Assembly: GCA_012838955.1 (NCBI GenBank)
Contig: DUOH01000032.1
Coordinates: 51,522 to 115,521 of the forward strand
DNA from: Bacillota bacterium
GTDB taxonomy: Bacteria; Bacillota; UBA4882; UBA10575
Length of the DNA: 64,000 nucleotides
Direction: 5' to 3'
Every line of letters begins with the position of its first letter. The stretch's first letter is position 1. Shown here in pieces: positions 35,609 to 47,080 of this stretch. The notes under the pieces were generated by a model. It saw only the letters and a list, made by a program, of their open reading frames with translations, searched no databases and was not told the origin of the DNA. The position numbers and the translations under genes are program-made.

Positions 35609-35658
35609 CTTTCTCTTTGTCCACGAATAAGTAGAGAAGTCTTTGGAGGTGGTAGTCT

Positions 35659-37328
35659 ATGAAGCTGACCGGCGCGCAGATTTTGGTAGAGTGTTTAAAA
35701 GAAGAAGGTGTGGAGGTTCTCTTTGGATACCCCGGGGGAAAGGTTCTCTCCATCTATGACGCGCTATATCAAGACGATTTTTCGCATATTATTAACCGCC
35801 ATGAACAAGGCGCCGTACATGCGGCTGATGGGTACGCCCGGGCGACAGGAAGGCCGGGCGTGTGCTTAGCGACTTCGGGACCGGGCGCCACCAACCTGGT
35901 AACAGGTTTGGCTACGGCCTATATGGACTCGGTTCCTGTGATCGCTTTTACCGGACAGGTGCCCACTACCTTACTGGGCAGAGATACTTTTCAGGAGGCG
36001 GATATTACCGGGATTACCATGCCAATTACTAAACATAATTATCTAGTGCGGGATGTAGCAGATTTGCCTCGTGTGATAAAAGAGGCATTCCATATTGCCA
36101 CTACCGGTCGTCCCGGCCCGGTGCTGATCGATTTACCCAGTGATATCAGTGACGGTAAAACAAGATTCAGGTATCCGGAGAAGGTGAGCCTACCTGGGTA
36201 TAAGCCTACCTATAATGGAAATTTTAAACAGATCAAAGCTATGGCTTCCGCCCTGCGTAAAGCAGAAAAACCTGTTTTATACGTAGGGGGCGGGACCACA
36301 ATCTCCGGCGCCGAGCAGGAACTCCTGGAATTGGCGGAAAAAACTCAGATTCCAGTGGTCACCACCTTGATGGGGATGGCCGCTTTCCCCAGCAGCCACC
36401 GGTTGGCCTTGGGTATGCTGGGCATGCACGGCACAGTAGCCGCCAATTACGCGGTGACCGAGTGTGATCTGTTGGTGGCAATCGGCGCCCGCTTTGATGA
36501 CCGGGTAACCGGAAAAGTAGAGACTTTTGCGCCACAGGCCAAGATTGTGCAGATTGATATTGATCCGGCGGAGATCGGGAAGAATGTTCCTGTTGACATT
36601 CCGATCGTGGGTGATATCAAAAAAGTCCTCACCGACTTACTGCCCCTGGTGACCCCGGGCGATACCGGGGCCTGGCTGGCTAAGACGGGCGCCTGGAAAG
36701 AAAAGTATGCCCTCTCTTATGAGCGCAATGAGAAGTATATAGCCCCCCAAGAAGTGCTTGAGATCTTATCGGAGCTGACTAAAGGGGAGGCGATCATCTG
36801 CACTGAAGTGGGTCAGCATCAGATGTGGGTAGCCCAGTATTACCAGTTTACTAAAGCACGTTCTTTCTTGACCTCCGGTGGGTTGGGCACCATGGGCTAC
36901 GGGTTGCCGGCTGCCATCGGCGCGCAGATCGGTCGGCCCAATCAGTTAGTAATTAATGTGGCGGGAGACGGGAGTTTACAGATGAATATCCAAGAATTAG
37001 CCACAATCGCCGCTTATCGTCTACCAGTCAAGGTTATCTTGTTAAACAATAGTTATCTGGGCATGGTCCGGCAGTGGCAGGAACACTTCTATGCGAAACG
37101 CTACGCCGGGACCTTCCTGGAGAATCCGGACTTTATCAAACTGGCGGAAGCCTACGGAATTAAAGGTTTTCTGCTGAACGAAAGGGAAAAGATCAAGGAT
37201 GTTTTGGCTGAAGCTTTAGCCGTCTCCGGTCCGGTCTTAGTGGAATGCCGGGTCAACCCGGAAGAAAACGTCTTTCCCATGGTTCCGCCGAATGGGGCCA
37301 TCAACCAAATGATGGGGGTGATGGAGAG

Positions 37329-37332
<4 letters not shown>
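35659..37332 (+). CDS. ilvB: Acetolactate synthase, large (catalytic) subunit
   Basis: First common enzyme of branched-chain amino acid synthesis; it condenses two pyruvates, or pyruvate with 2-oxobutyrate, using thiamine diphosphate. The 557 residues contain GYPGGKVLSIYDAL, the cofactor-activating Glu in NRHEQGAVHAADGYARATG, and the TPP motif VAGDGSLQMNIQELATI, with FAD-domain motifs between. GGAGGTGG lies before the ATG. The stop overlaps the TTG start of ilvN. It is under T-box control. Confidence 0.97.
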
Positions 37333-38872
<1,540 letters not shown>

Positions 38873-38901
38873 ATGTTTTGTTTAACATTACGCCCTCTGT
38901 C

Positions 38902-38930
38902 TTGACTTCCGGTTTGGTGAAATATATAAT
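38902..38930 (+). promoter_or_regulatory. SigA promoter of serA
   Basis: TTGACT (38902-38907), 17 bases, TATAAT (38925-38930), just before the serA T-box leader. Confidence 0.88.
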
Positions 38931-38944
38931 AATACAAAATCAAC

Positions 38945-39292
38945 TAACAGATTTTTGCAAGAACGATGATGATGGGTACCAAATTCATCTGCGATGACAG
39001 AGAGTCGGCGGTCGCTGTGAGCCGGTATTGGAGATGAATTTCTTCCCGACCCGGAGTCGCTGAGCTGAAACCACAAACATTAATGGAAGATTCCGTTCAG
39101 TAAGAAGTAAATAACGGGTAATACTTAATGTAGGGTGGCGCGTTACGTTAGGAAGCGCGAGTAGGTTCAGCCGGAGGGACCGTTACCCCCGGACACTCAT
39201 TGTGTCGGAGAGCCCCGTCCGGTGTAGGAGGGGAATTAGGGTGGCACCGCGAGCCTCTCGTCCCTATAAGGACAAGAGGCTCTTTTTTTTAT
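38945..39292 (+). promoter_or_regulatory. T-box leader of serA with an extra T-box-like segment
   Basis: A perfect 10-bp stem (38981-38990 with 39032-39041) is followed by CTTCCCG, which holds TCC (Ser) at 39044-39046 as the expected specifier. The T-box AGGGTGGCACCGCG is at 39238-39251 and the terminator (GAGCCTCT...AGAGGCTC, then eight T's) ends at 39292. A second T-box-like AGGGTGGCGCG lies at 39132-39142. Leader and promoter account for the whole 38873-39332 gap. Confidence 0.92.
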
Positions 39293-39332
39293 CTGTGTTA
39301 AATGGTTGATTATGATCAGGAGGTGTTTACTT

Positions 39333-40910
39333 ATGAAGGTATTGGTGTTGGATGGAGTATCCGAAAAAGCGGTGGCAATCTTACGGGAAAACGGAATTGA
39401 AGCGGACGTCTCCCCCACTCTTCCTTTGGACGAATTGATCGCTAAAATTCCGGAGTATGAGGGGATGATCGTCAGAAGTCAAACCAAAGTAACGGCGGAA
39501 GTGATCAACGCCGGTGAGAAGCTGAAGGTGATCGGCAGGGCCGGGGTTGGAGTGGACAATGTTGATGTGGATGCTGCCACTAAACGGGGGGTTATTGTGA
39601 TGAACGCCCCGGATGGAAATACTATTTCCACTGCGGAACACACGGTAGCGATGATTATGGCGCTTTCCCGGAATATTCCGCAAGCGCATGCCGCCTTAAA
39701 AGAAGGCAGATGGGACAGGAAGAAGTACACCGGGGTGGAGGTCAACGGAAAAGTATTAGGGATCATAGGTTTGGGCAGAATCGGCGCGGAAGTGGCAAAA
39801 AGGATGATGGTAATGGGCATGACGGTCTTGGCCCTTGATCCCTTCATGACTGAAGAAAAAGCGGAACGGATGGGGATTCGTCTCGTCAGCCTAGAGGAAT
39901 TACTGGCCGAAGCCGATTATATTACCGTGCATACTCCCTTAACCCCTGAGACAAAAGGTATATTGAACGCAGAGACCTTGCGCCAAACTAAAAAGGGGGT
40001 CAGGATCATCAACTGCGCCCGGGGAGGGATTGTGGACGAAGAGGCGCTGGCCGACGCCATCGAAGCCGGTCATGTGGCAGGGGCCGCTTTGGATGTGTAC
40101 ACTACGGAGCCTCCCACCAACCCCCGGTTGATTAGTCTGCCGCAGGTCGTGACTACCCCGCATCTGGGCGCCTCTACTCAAGAAGCCCAAGTTAATGTAG
40201 CCGTTGATGTGGCGGTTGAGATGTCCAAAGCTTTAAAAGGCGAATCTTTTAAAAACGCCCTGAATATTCCCTCGGTCCGCCCGGAGGTGCTGAAAGTCTT
40301 ACAACCCTATTTTTCCCTGGCGGAAAAATTGGGAGTGTTCCTTACCCAACTGGCAGATGGACGTATGTCCAAGGTGGAGATTGAATTCTCCGGCGAGATC
40401 GCCAATTATGATGTTTCTCCGTTGACCACACTGATCATCAAGGGTATACTCCGACCGGCGTTGAATGGGGAGGTAAATATGGTAAACGCCCCTGTGCTGG
40501 CGAAACAGAGAGGGTTAAAGATCTCCGAACGGAAAGAGGTTTCCAATGCCGATTATGCCAATAAGCTTAAAGTACGCACCGTAACCGCGCAAGGTGAGAT
40601 CGTAATCGCCGGTACTCTTCTCCGGCAGAACGACGAGCGGGTAGTAGAGATCAATGGATATCATTTTGATGTAGTACCCCATGGCAATATTCTGATTGCT
40701 CCTCATACCGATCGACCGGGAATCATCGGACAAGTGGGTTCCTTATTGGGTGAAGCAGGAATTAACATCGCCTTTATGCAGGTGGGCCGGAAAGAAGTAG
40801 GAGGGTCGGCCATTATGGCGTTGACTGTGGATGGCCCGGTGCCCCAGGATGTACTGGAGAAGATCAAGAAGGTCGATGGGGTAGAAGACGCCAGACAAGT
40901 AAGGTTGTAA
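39333..40910 (+). CDS. serA: D-3-phosphoglycerate dehydrogenase
   Basis: First enzyme of serine synthesis. The 525 residues form the long SerA type. The substrate domain (KVLVLDGVSEKAVAILRENGIEAD) and Rossmann domain (KVLGIIGLGRIGAEVAKRM, catalytic Arg/Glu/His in NCARGGIVDE and TPHLGASTQEAQ) are followed by the ASB intervening domain. A C-terminal ACT domain (LIAPHTDRPGIIGQVGSLLGEAGINI) usually binds serine. ATG 39333 has GGAGGTG at 8 bases; the in-frame start 27 bases upstream has none. It is the only gene on its transcript; serC and serB are not in the window. Confidence 0.97.
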   Translation: MKVLVLDGVSEKAVAILRENGIEADVSPTLPLDELIAKIPEYEGMIVRSQTKVTAEVINAGEKLKVIGRAGVGVDNVDVDAATKRGVIVMNAPDGNTISTAEHTVAMIMALSRNIPQAHAALKEGRWDRKKYTGVEVNGKVLGIIGLGRIGAEVAKRMMVMGMTVLALDPFMTEEKAERMGIRLVSLEELLAEADYITVHTPLTPETKGILNAETLRQTKKGVRIINCARGGIVDEEALADAIEAGHVAGAALDVYTTEPPTNPRLISLPQVVTTPHLGASTQEAQVNVAVDVAVEMSKALKGESFKNALNIPSVRPEVLKVLQPYFSLAEKLGVFLTQLADGRMSKVEIEFSGEIANYDVSPLTTLIIKGILRPALNGEVNMVNAPVLAKQRGLKISERKEVSNADYANKLKVRTVTAQGEIVIAGTLLRQNDERVVEINGYHFDVVPHGNILIAPHTDRPGIIGQVGSLLGEAGINIAFMQVGRKEVGGSAIMALTVDGPVPQDVLEKIKKVDGVEDARQVRL

Positions 40911-40947
40911 GCGGGCTGGAACTTAAAGAAAACTTTTGAAAAACCTC

Positions 40948-40977
40948 TTGACAATTCAGCATGTGTTGACATATAAT
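40948..40977 (+). promoter_or_regulatory. SigA promoter of leuA
   Basis: TTGACA (40948-40953), 18 bases, TATAAT (40972-40977), before the leucine T-box. Confidence 0.87.
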
Positions 40978-40989
40978 TACCTTCAATAT

Positions 40990-41325
40990 AAATCCATCTT
41001 ATTAAAAGGCTATGACGAGGAATAGTAGGATCCAGTGCCAAAAGCGCGTTCGGAGGTTAAAGAGAGCCGGTGGGTGGTGAGAACCGGTACCGATGAGGAT
41101 CCGAACTCCCCTCATCAGCCGCATGAATGAAAGAACCTTCCGGTTCGAGTAGTTCGTGCCGGGGGGTCTTTTGGCCCGGCCCGTTACAGCGAAGAGTCTG
41201 GTTGTGGCCTGCGTGGCGCAGCTGAGACTTGGTTGAGCTGTCGTTCATCATCAGGTGCGGCAGAAAGTAGGGTGGTACCACGAATACCCCTCGTCCCTAT
41301 ACGTACGGGACGAGGGGTTTTTTAC
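40990..41325 (+). promoter_or_regulatory. Leucine T-box leader of leuA
   Basis: AGTA (41024-41027) followed by GGATCC (41028-41033), which pairs with GGATCC (41097-41102). The specifier loop reads GAA-CTC, with CTC (Leu) at 41106-41108. T-box AGGGTGGTACCACG is at 41269-41282. The terminator (ACCCCTCGTCC with GGGACGAGGGGT, then TTTTTT) ends near 41322. The 41326-41467 remainder holds only the leuA ribosome site. Confidence 0.95.
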
Positions 41326-41467
41326 TTGTCTACACTGTGGGATAGACCACCCGCTCTTACTCCTTTTTGGGCCCGAAAGGAGAAGGCTGGAAGCGGCGCC
41401 GCGGATAGGATATGCACACGATCCGCGACTATGATGAACTACGGATCAACAAAGATGAGGAGGGATT

Positions 41468-43054
41468 ATGATGTCCAGAATGATTCGGATTTTTGATACA
41501 ACCTTGCGGGACGGCGAGCAAGCCGCGGGAAACAGTCTGAATGTCGAGGAAAAGCTGGAGATCGCCAAACAATTGGCCAAGTTAAATGTGGATGTGATTG
41601 AGGCGGGCTTTGCCGTGGTTTCTCCCGGTGACTTCGCCGGGGTCGAGACCATTGCCAAGCAAGTGAAAGGTCCGGCTATTTGTTCCTTGGCGCGGGCAGT
41701 GCCGGGGGATATTGAACGGGCTTGGGAGGCGGTAAAAGCCGCTGAGCGCCCCTATATCCATACCTTTATCGCCACTTCCGATATTCATATGAAATATAAG
41801 TTGAAAAAAGAGCCCGATCAAGTTATTGACATGGCTGTTCAGGCCGTGAAGATGGCCAGAAACCTCTGTCCGGAGGTGGAGTTTTCAGCGGAAGACGCCA
41901 CCCGGAGCGATTGGGACTTCCTGTGTCGGATCTTTGCCGAAGTAATCAAAGCCGGAGCCACTGTCATCAACGTGCCTGATACGGTCGGATATTCCATCCC
42001 GGAAGAATTCGGTCGGTTGATCAAGTATGTCAAGGAGAATACCCCGGGGATGGAGAAGGTCATTTTATCCGTGCACTGCCATAACGATTTGGGGATGGCC
42101 GTGGCCAATTCCTTGGCTGCGGTCATGAACGGCGCGGATCAAGTGGAGTGCACCATAAACGGTCTGGGCGAGCGGGCGGGAAACGCCGCCTTGGAAGAGA
42201 TTGTCATGGCCTTACGGACCAGGAAAGAGTTTTTCAATTACGACACGGCCATCCGTACCGAGCGGATATACAGGTGTAGCACACTGGTATCCGCTCTGAC
42301 CGGGTCGATTGTGCAAAAGAATAAAGCCATTGTGGGAGAGAACGCCTTTGCCCATGAGGCCGGAATTCACCAGGACGGAGTTTTGAAGAACAGATTGACC
42401 TATGAGATCATGACCCCGGAATCCATTGGCGTGCCCACCAGTAGATTGGTTCTCGGCAAACACTCTGGGCGGCATGCCTTTAGCGGACGTCTGGAGGAGA
42501 TGGGATACCACCTCTCCGCCGAGGATTTGCAGAAGGCTTATGAACGTTTCTTGGAAGTGGCAGACAAGAAAAAAGAAGTAACTGATCAGGATTTAGAGGC
42601 TTTGGTCCGGGGAGAACTCTCTCTGGTCGACGATTATTTCTCCTTGGACTACTTCCATGTAGCCAGTGGGAATAAGACCATTCCCACTGCTACGGTTCGC
42701 TTGAAAACCAAGGATCAGGTGATTCAGGAGGCAGCCTGCGGAGACGGGCCGGTTGATGCAGTTTACAAAGCCATGGAGCGGATCACCGGGATCCAGATTA
42801 AACTGAAGGAATATAACATTAAAGCGGTAACCGGAGGCAAGGATGCTTTGGGTGAGGTCAGTGTGCGGGTACAAGCCAACGGACACACCTTTAGCGGTCG
42901 CGGTGTTTCCACTGATATTATTGAAGCTAGCGCCCGGGCTTACTTAAATGCAGTCAACCGTATTATCCGGTATCGAACTCCAGTTGAGCAGCATGGTAAG
43001 ACGGCGGTTCCACCGGCAACGGCTTCACCTTCAACGCCGACTTCTTCCGTATAA
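41468..43054 (+). CDS. leuA: 2-isopropylmalate synthase
   Basis: First committed enzyme of leucine synthesis. The 528 residues include the HMG-CoA-lyase-like barrel ([35 protein letters not shown] and [14 protein letters not shown]). [21 protein letters not shown] and [10 protein letters not shown] follow, and then the C-terminal LeuA allosteric domain ([15 protein letters not shown] ... [36 protein letters not shown]). The allosteric domain and the CTC-specifier T-box support LeuA over citramalate or homocitrate synthase. AGGAGGG precedes the ATG. leuBCD are not in the window. Confidence 0.95.
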   Translation: MMSRMIRIFDTTLRDGEQAAGNSLNVEEKLEIAKQLAKLNVDVIEAGFAVVSPGDFAGVETIAKQVKGPAICSLARAVPGDIERAWEAVKAAERPYIHTFIATSDIHMKYKLKKEPDQVIDMAVQAVKMARNLCPEVEFSAEDATRSDWDFLCRIFAEVIKAGATVINVPDTVGYSIPEEFGRLIKYVKENTPGMEKVILSVHCHNDLGMAVANSLAAVMNGADQVECTINGLGERAGNAALEEIVMALRTRKEFFNYDTAIRTERIYRCSTLVSALTGSIVQKNKAIVGENAFAHEAGIHQDGVLKNRLTYEIMTPESIGVPTSRLVLGKHSGRHAFSGRLEEMGYHLSAEDLQKAYERFLEVADKKKEVTDQDLEALVRGELSLVDDYFSLDYFHVASGNKTIPTATVRLKTKDQVIQEAACGDGPVDAVYKAMERITGIQIKLKEYNIKAVTGGKDALGEVSVRVQANGHTFSGRGVSTDIIEASARAYLNAVNRIIRYRTPVEQHGKTAVPPATASPSTPTSSV

Positions 43055-43158
43055 TTTCGTGCCGGTAATTCTTCCGGTAAAAGGCGTACCGGCGAGGTGT
43101 AACCCCCGGAAGCCCAACGGACAGGGAAGGCTGGATTGATTGAGTTTGTTAGTGTGAC

Positions 43159-43194
43159 GAACCGTCGAACCGGTATGGTTCGACGGTTCTTTTC
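43159..43194 (+). terminator. Terminator after leuA
   Basis: A 13-bp perfect stem (43159-43171 with 43177-43189) around GGTAT, then TTTT. It lies between convergent genes. Confidence 0.85.
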
Positions 43195-43257
43195 CTTTGA
43201 AATTTTTCCGCGTACTACCCTTAACCTGCTCTATGTTGGCTGTTTCTGTAAATCAAT

Positions 43258-44127
43258 CTACTTACCGAAATCAAACTGAAAGCCAACGCTACTGAGGAGC
43301 GTTTCCGCGTTTTTTCTAGTAACCTTCTCCCAGAGTGCGCCGGTAAAGAGCTTGCTGGCGGCGAGGAGATCCAGTTCTTGTTGGGGATCTCCTAACGGAT
43401 AATCAGATCCGAAAAGTAGTTTATCTTGGTCGTGAGTTTTGACGAATTCCGCCAATAAGCATGGGTCGATATACCTTAATGTACTGGACAAGTCGAGATA
43501 GAGATCAGAACCAGCCAGTTCTTTGCGGGCTTCAGCCCAGCAATTATAGCCACCAAGGTGAGCGGCGACCACCTTCAGTCTGGGGAAGTCACTCAACACC
43601 TTCTTTAATTTCCTGGGAGTGCTGTAGTTGTCTTGGGAAAAGCTTTTATCCCCAATGTGGGTTAAAAGGATAAAATCCTCTCCGATCAACTCGTATAAAG
43701 GGTAGAGCAGTGGGTCATCTAGGGAGAACCCTTGGAATTCCGGATGAATCTTCAAACCTGGTATGCCTGCGGCCTTCAATCGAGAGAGTTCTTTCTCCAT
43801 CTCCATATATTTCGGATGTAAGGTACCGAACGCAATCGGCCGGGCCGGGTCGGAGAGGCCTGAGAGTGTCGACAACTCCGACCGGGAGAGACGGCTGACG
43901 CGCAGGGACCAATCATTGGCCACCGTCACTTGACTGGGTTTGGTGGCGGAGACCATGAGCACAAAGTAGGCGCAACCAGCCTTGGATTCAGTCTTTATGA
44001 GATCCGTTAAGCAGCCGGTACGACCCTCTGTAGGTATACCATAATAATCCTGCAGAAAAGAGACGGCTTTGTCTACAATTTTATCGGCAAAGGCATGGCT
44101 GTGAAAGTCGATATATGCTCGTTTCAT
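43258..44127 (-). CDS. Amidohydrolase (amidohydrolase 2 / TIM-barrel metal hydrolase)
   Basis: 289 residues beginning KRAYIDFHSHAFADKIVDKAV, with the HxH metal motif on the first strand. It continues with GIPGLKIHPEFQGFSLDDP, LLTHIGDKSFSQDNYSTPRKL, LKVVAAHLGGYNCWAEA and LLFGSDYPLGDPQQEL, which holds the late Asp ligand. This is the amidohydrolase 2 family, whose members hydrolyse or decarboxylate small ring or carboxyl compounds. The substrate is not evident. It is transcribed alone, opposite to the neighbours, with AAAGGAGAT before the ATG. Confidence 0.85.
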   Translation of the reverse strand: MKRAYIDFHSHAFADKIVDKAVSFLQDYYGIPTEGRTGCLTDLIKTESKAGCAYFVLMVSATKPSQVTVANDWSLRVSRLSRSELSTLSGLSDPARPIAFGTLHPKYMEMEKELSRLKAAGIPGLKIHPEFQGFSLDDPLLYPLYELIGEDFILLTHIGDKSFSQDNYSTPRKLKKVLSDFPRLKVVAAHLGGYNCWAEARKELAGSDLYLDLSSTLRYIDPCLLAEFVKTHDQDKLLFGSDYPLGDPQQELDLLAASKLFTGALWEKVTRKNAETLLSSVGFQFDFGK

Positions 44128-44275
44128 GTAATTATCTCCTTTGACAGGAACGCTTAATAAAGGAAGATTTGCTGGTCTACTAGAAGAGAATAAGTGTCCG
44201 GACTGGTCGGTACAGTAGTCTTCTCCAGATGAGCGATGATTCCTACTGATTATAAGTTAAAAACCGGTAATACTT

Positions 44276-46099
44276 ATGGCAGAAGAACATAACTTGCGTG
44301 TAGGCGGAGGTAGATGCCGATTGATTCTATTAACGACTTTAAATTCAAAATATATCCAGACCTCTTTGGCCCTCTATACCCTAAAGGCTTATTGCCGGAG
44401 AGAATTTCCTGATCTTTCCGTGTTGGAATTCAATATCAATCAAGATTTAGACTGGATCCTAGCGCAGATCTATCAAACAAAGCCAGCAGTGGTTGGTCTT
44501 TCCACTAACATTTGGAATATCACTCTTCAGCTTGAGTTGGTGAATAGGTTAAAAAAGCTCCGGCCGGAGACCGTAATTATTCTGGGAGGACCCGAGGTCT
44601 CTACCGATCCTCAAGAAATCATGGAAGAGGAGCCGGGAATAGACTATATCGTCAGGGGGGAAGGGGAAGAGACCCTGCTGGAGTTATTACGGTATTTGGC
44701 GCATGGGGTGGGAAAAGTCTCTCAGATTGCAGGCCTTGCCTACCGGGAAGGCTCGCGTATTCAAATCACCCCGTCCCGTGCTCCGCTTCCGGACTTAGCG
44801 GTCATTCCTTTTCCTTATGAAGACTTGTCTTTGTTTAAAAACAAATTGGTCTACTACGAATCCTCCAGAGGATGCGTTTTCAACTGTGCCTATTGCCTCT
44901 CCGGATGGGAGGAGGGAAGAGTGCGCTCGCTGCCGGTAGACAGGGTAAAGGCGGATCTGGCCCGTTTTGTGCAGGCCGGGATTAAAACTGTTAAATTTGT
45001 GGATCGCACCTTCAATTTTCACTGGGAACGCGCCTTGGAAATTCTTAGGTACATCAAGGAGGAAGGGGGCGACACCGAGTTTCATCTGGAACTGGTCGGA
45101 GAACTGCTGGGGGAAGAAGAGATTCAGGTGTTAAACAGCGCGCCGTCCGGTCGCTTTCGCGTGGAGATCGGGGTACAGTCCACTTGCCTTCCAACCTTAC
45201 GGGAGATTGGTCGGTTCCATAATTTGGAGAAGTTAAAAAAGAACGTCTCCAAACTTACCGCCGCAGGCCGGATAACTACACATTTGGATCTAATCGCCGG
45301 GCTTCCTTATGAAGACCTGGCAGGCTTGGCGCAGTCCTTTAACTTCACTTTTCGCTTACACTCCGATGAACTCCAATTGGGTTTCTTAAAGTTACTGAAA
45401 GGCTCTCCTCTCCGGACCCGGGCCAGCGAGTATGGCTATGAGTTTACCAAGGCGCCTCCTTATGAGATCCTGACCAACAAATGGCTTTCCTTTGAAGATC
45501 TCATTCAGGTCAAGGTGATCGAGGACTTAGTAGAGAGGTTTTATAACTCCCATTATTTTCGGAATACTCTGCGTTATATCTTCCGGGGAGAACTCCCTTT
45601 ACCCTGGGACTTTTTCCGGCTATTAGGGTCGTACTGGGAAGAACAGCGTCTGACCGGTAGATCTCTTAAGCTGGCCGACCTTTTCGATTATTTTTTTCTT
45701 TTTCTGCAGAGCGCCAAGAGCGTCTTAGGGATTGGCCACCATGAATGGTCTGCGCTGATCGATTTATTGACTTTGGATTTTCACCTGCTCCAACGGGGCG
45801 GGGCGGGACCTTCATGGCTCCGTAGGGAGGATTCTGCTTTGCGCGAACGGATTCAACAGGCGGTGGTGACGCCAAAAGTACGCGGAGAGCAGGGAATAGC
45901 CAAAAAAGCCAGAGGCGGGCGGGGCCTGGAACCCGGTGAGATCCCTCTGCCTGACTGGAAGCGGAGGGTGAAGGCATTTACCTTTACGGTGGATCCGGAG
46001 AGCGGAGCGGAAGAGAAGACCATCGTATTGGTACATACTCCGACCGTAGGCAGTTCCTTATGGTGTAAGTTCCCGGTAGATTCGGTTGAGGAGTGGTAG
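44276..46099 (+). CDS. B12-binding radical SAM protein (DUF4080 type)
   Basis: 607 residues. A cobalamin-binding-like Rossmann domain (LILLTTLNSKYIQTSLALYTLKAYC, VVGLSTNIWNITLQLELVNRLKKL, IILGGPEVSTDP, VRGEGEETLLELL) is followed by a radical SAM barrel with the cluster motif CVFNCAYC in YESSRGCVFNCAYCLSG. A C-terminal DUF4080-like region follows. Such proteins are class B radical SAM enzymes, often methylases or of unknown reaction. The next gene, a TrmN6-like methyltransferase, starts 3 bases after the stop, so the two may share a target pathway. The reaction is not known. Confidence 0.87.
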   Translation: MAEEHNLRVGGGRCRLILLTTLNSKYIQTSLALYTLKAYCRREFPDLSVLEFNINQDLDWILAQIYQTKPAVVGLSTNIWNITLQLELVNRLKKLRPETVIILGGPEVSTDPQEIMEEEPGIDYIVRGEGEETLLELLRYLAHGVGKVSQIAGLAYREGSRIQITPSRAPLPDLAVIPFPYEDLSLFKNKLVYYESSRGCVFNCAYCLSGWEEGRVRSLPVDRVKADLARFVQAGIKTVKFVDRTFNFHWERALEILRYIKEEGGDTEFHLELVGELLGEEEIQVLNSAPSGRFRVEIGVQSTCLPTLREIGRFHNLEKLKKNVSKLTAAGRITTHLDLIAGLPYEDLAGLAQSFNFTFRLHSDELQLGFLKLLKGSPLRTRASEYGYEFTKAPPYEILTNKWLSFEDLIQVKVIEDLVERFYNSHYFRNTLRYIFRGELPLPWDFFRLLGSYWEEQRLTGRSLKLADLFDYFFLFLQSAKSVLGIGHHEWSALIDLLTLDFHLLQRGGAGPSWLRREDSALRERIQQAVVTPKVRGEQGIAKKARGGRGLEPGEIPLPDWKRRVKAFTFTVDPESGAEEKTIVLVHTPTVGSSLWCKFPVDSVEEW

Positions 46100-46102
46100 A
46101 AG

Positions 46103-46855
46103 GTGGTGGAGGCGTTACAAGAGATGGAAGTGAACCGTTTGGGCTTGGGGCGGCTCCGGATCATGCAGGGCGCCGGAGTATTTAAGTTTACTGTGGACCC
46201 AATTCTACTGGCGGCCTTTTGCCGGATTAATCGGAAGGAAAGGGTTTTGGATCTGGGCACCGGAGGGGGAGTACTCCCCCTGTGGCTGGCCGGATATCGG
46301 GATGTGCAGCATGTAACCGGCTTGGAGCTTCAAGAAGAGATCGCCGCTTTGGCCGTGAAGAATGTGACCTTAAACGGTCTGGAGGATCGGATCAGGATCA
46401 TCCATGGGGATTTACGGGCGCCAGATCCGGAAGTGCTCCAGCCCAACTTTAAGTGGGTGGTCAGCAACCCTCCATACTTAAAGCCCGCAGCCGGTTTGAT
46501 TATGGATAATCCGGTCTTGGCTAGGTCTAAATTTGAACTAACATGTACTTTAGAGGATGTGGTCAAAGCCGCCGCCTCCTTGACGCTGAACAACGGTCGT
46601 TTGGCCTTGATTCATCTGCCTGAACGTCTACCGGAGATAATGGCCATTATGGATAAGCACGGCTTTGTACCGAAACGCCTGGCTTTAGTCCATCCGAAAT
46701 ACGGTTGCCCTCCGCATCGGGTGTTGATCGAGGGCAGAAAAGCCGCTAAACCCGGGCTGTTAATCTATAAACCTTTTTACTTACATAATAAGGAGGGCGA
46801 GTTTACCGGGGAGATGATGGAGGTCTACCGCGGGGGCGAACTTCCGCAGAAATAA
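46103..46855 (+). CDS. tRNA1(Val) adenine-N6 methyltransferase-like protein
   Basis: 250 residues of the TrmN6 (YfiC/SmtA) type: GLGRLRIMQGAGVFKFTVDPILLAAFC, SAM-binding VLDLGTGGGVLPLWLAG, and the N6-adenine methylase motif NPPY in KWVVSNPPYLKPAAG. This family usually modifies A37 of tRNA-Val. The GTG start has GAGGAG about 10 bases upstream; an internal ATG at 46124 is a weaker alternative. It is coupled to the radical SAM gene. The following 225 bases up to aprX hold one inverted repeat and no gene. Confidence 0.85.
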   Translation: MVEALQEMEVNRLGLGRLRIMQGAGVFKFTVDPILLAAFCRINRKERVLDLGTGGGVLPLWLAGYRDVQHVTGLELQEEIAALAVKNVTLNGLEDRIRIIHGDLRAPDPEVLQPNFKWVVSNPPYLKPAAGLIMDNPVLARSKFELTCTLEDVVKAAASLTLNNGRLALIHLPERLPEIMAIMDKHGFVPKRLALVHPKYGCPPHRVLIEGRKAAKPGLLIYKPFYLHNKEGEFTGEMMEVYRGGELPQK

Positions 46856-47026
46856 GGTGGGCGCGTAACTTTTGCGCGGCGAATTTCTACCCAATGCGTA
46901 AACTGCGGCGATCAATCGTGCACTACGTATATGTATGTAATGTCGTATACAGAAAAACTACGAGCATCTGGCAACGAGTAGCCAGGCTATGCCTTATGTA
47001 GAATCTCCACCCTTCGGTTCCCAACA

Positions 47027-47064
47027 GAACAGCTAGACCATAAATTGTAATGTAAAAGCTGTTC
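47027..47064 (+). promoter_or_regulatory. Inverted repeat before the AprX-type protease gene
   Basis: GAACAGCT (47027-47034) and AGCTGTTC (47057-47064) are perfect inverted copies 22 bases apart, ending 16 bases before the start codon. It could be an RNA hairpin near the ribosome site or a two-half-site operator. Confidence 0.4.
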
Positions 47065-47080
47065 GATAGGGGGTGAAGGG

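Noticed and set aside
41195..41265. tRNA-like words (GTGGCGCAGCTGAG, GGTTGAGCTG) in the leuA leader
   Set aside because: They lie inside a complete T-box leader and do not form a cloverleaf with an acceptor stem.
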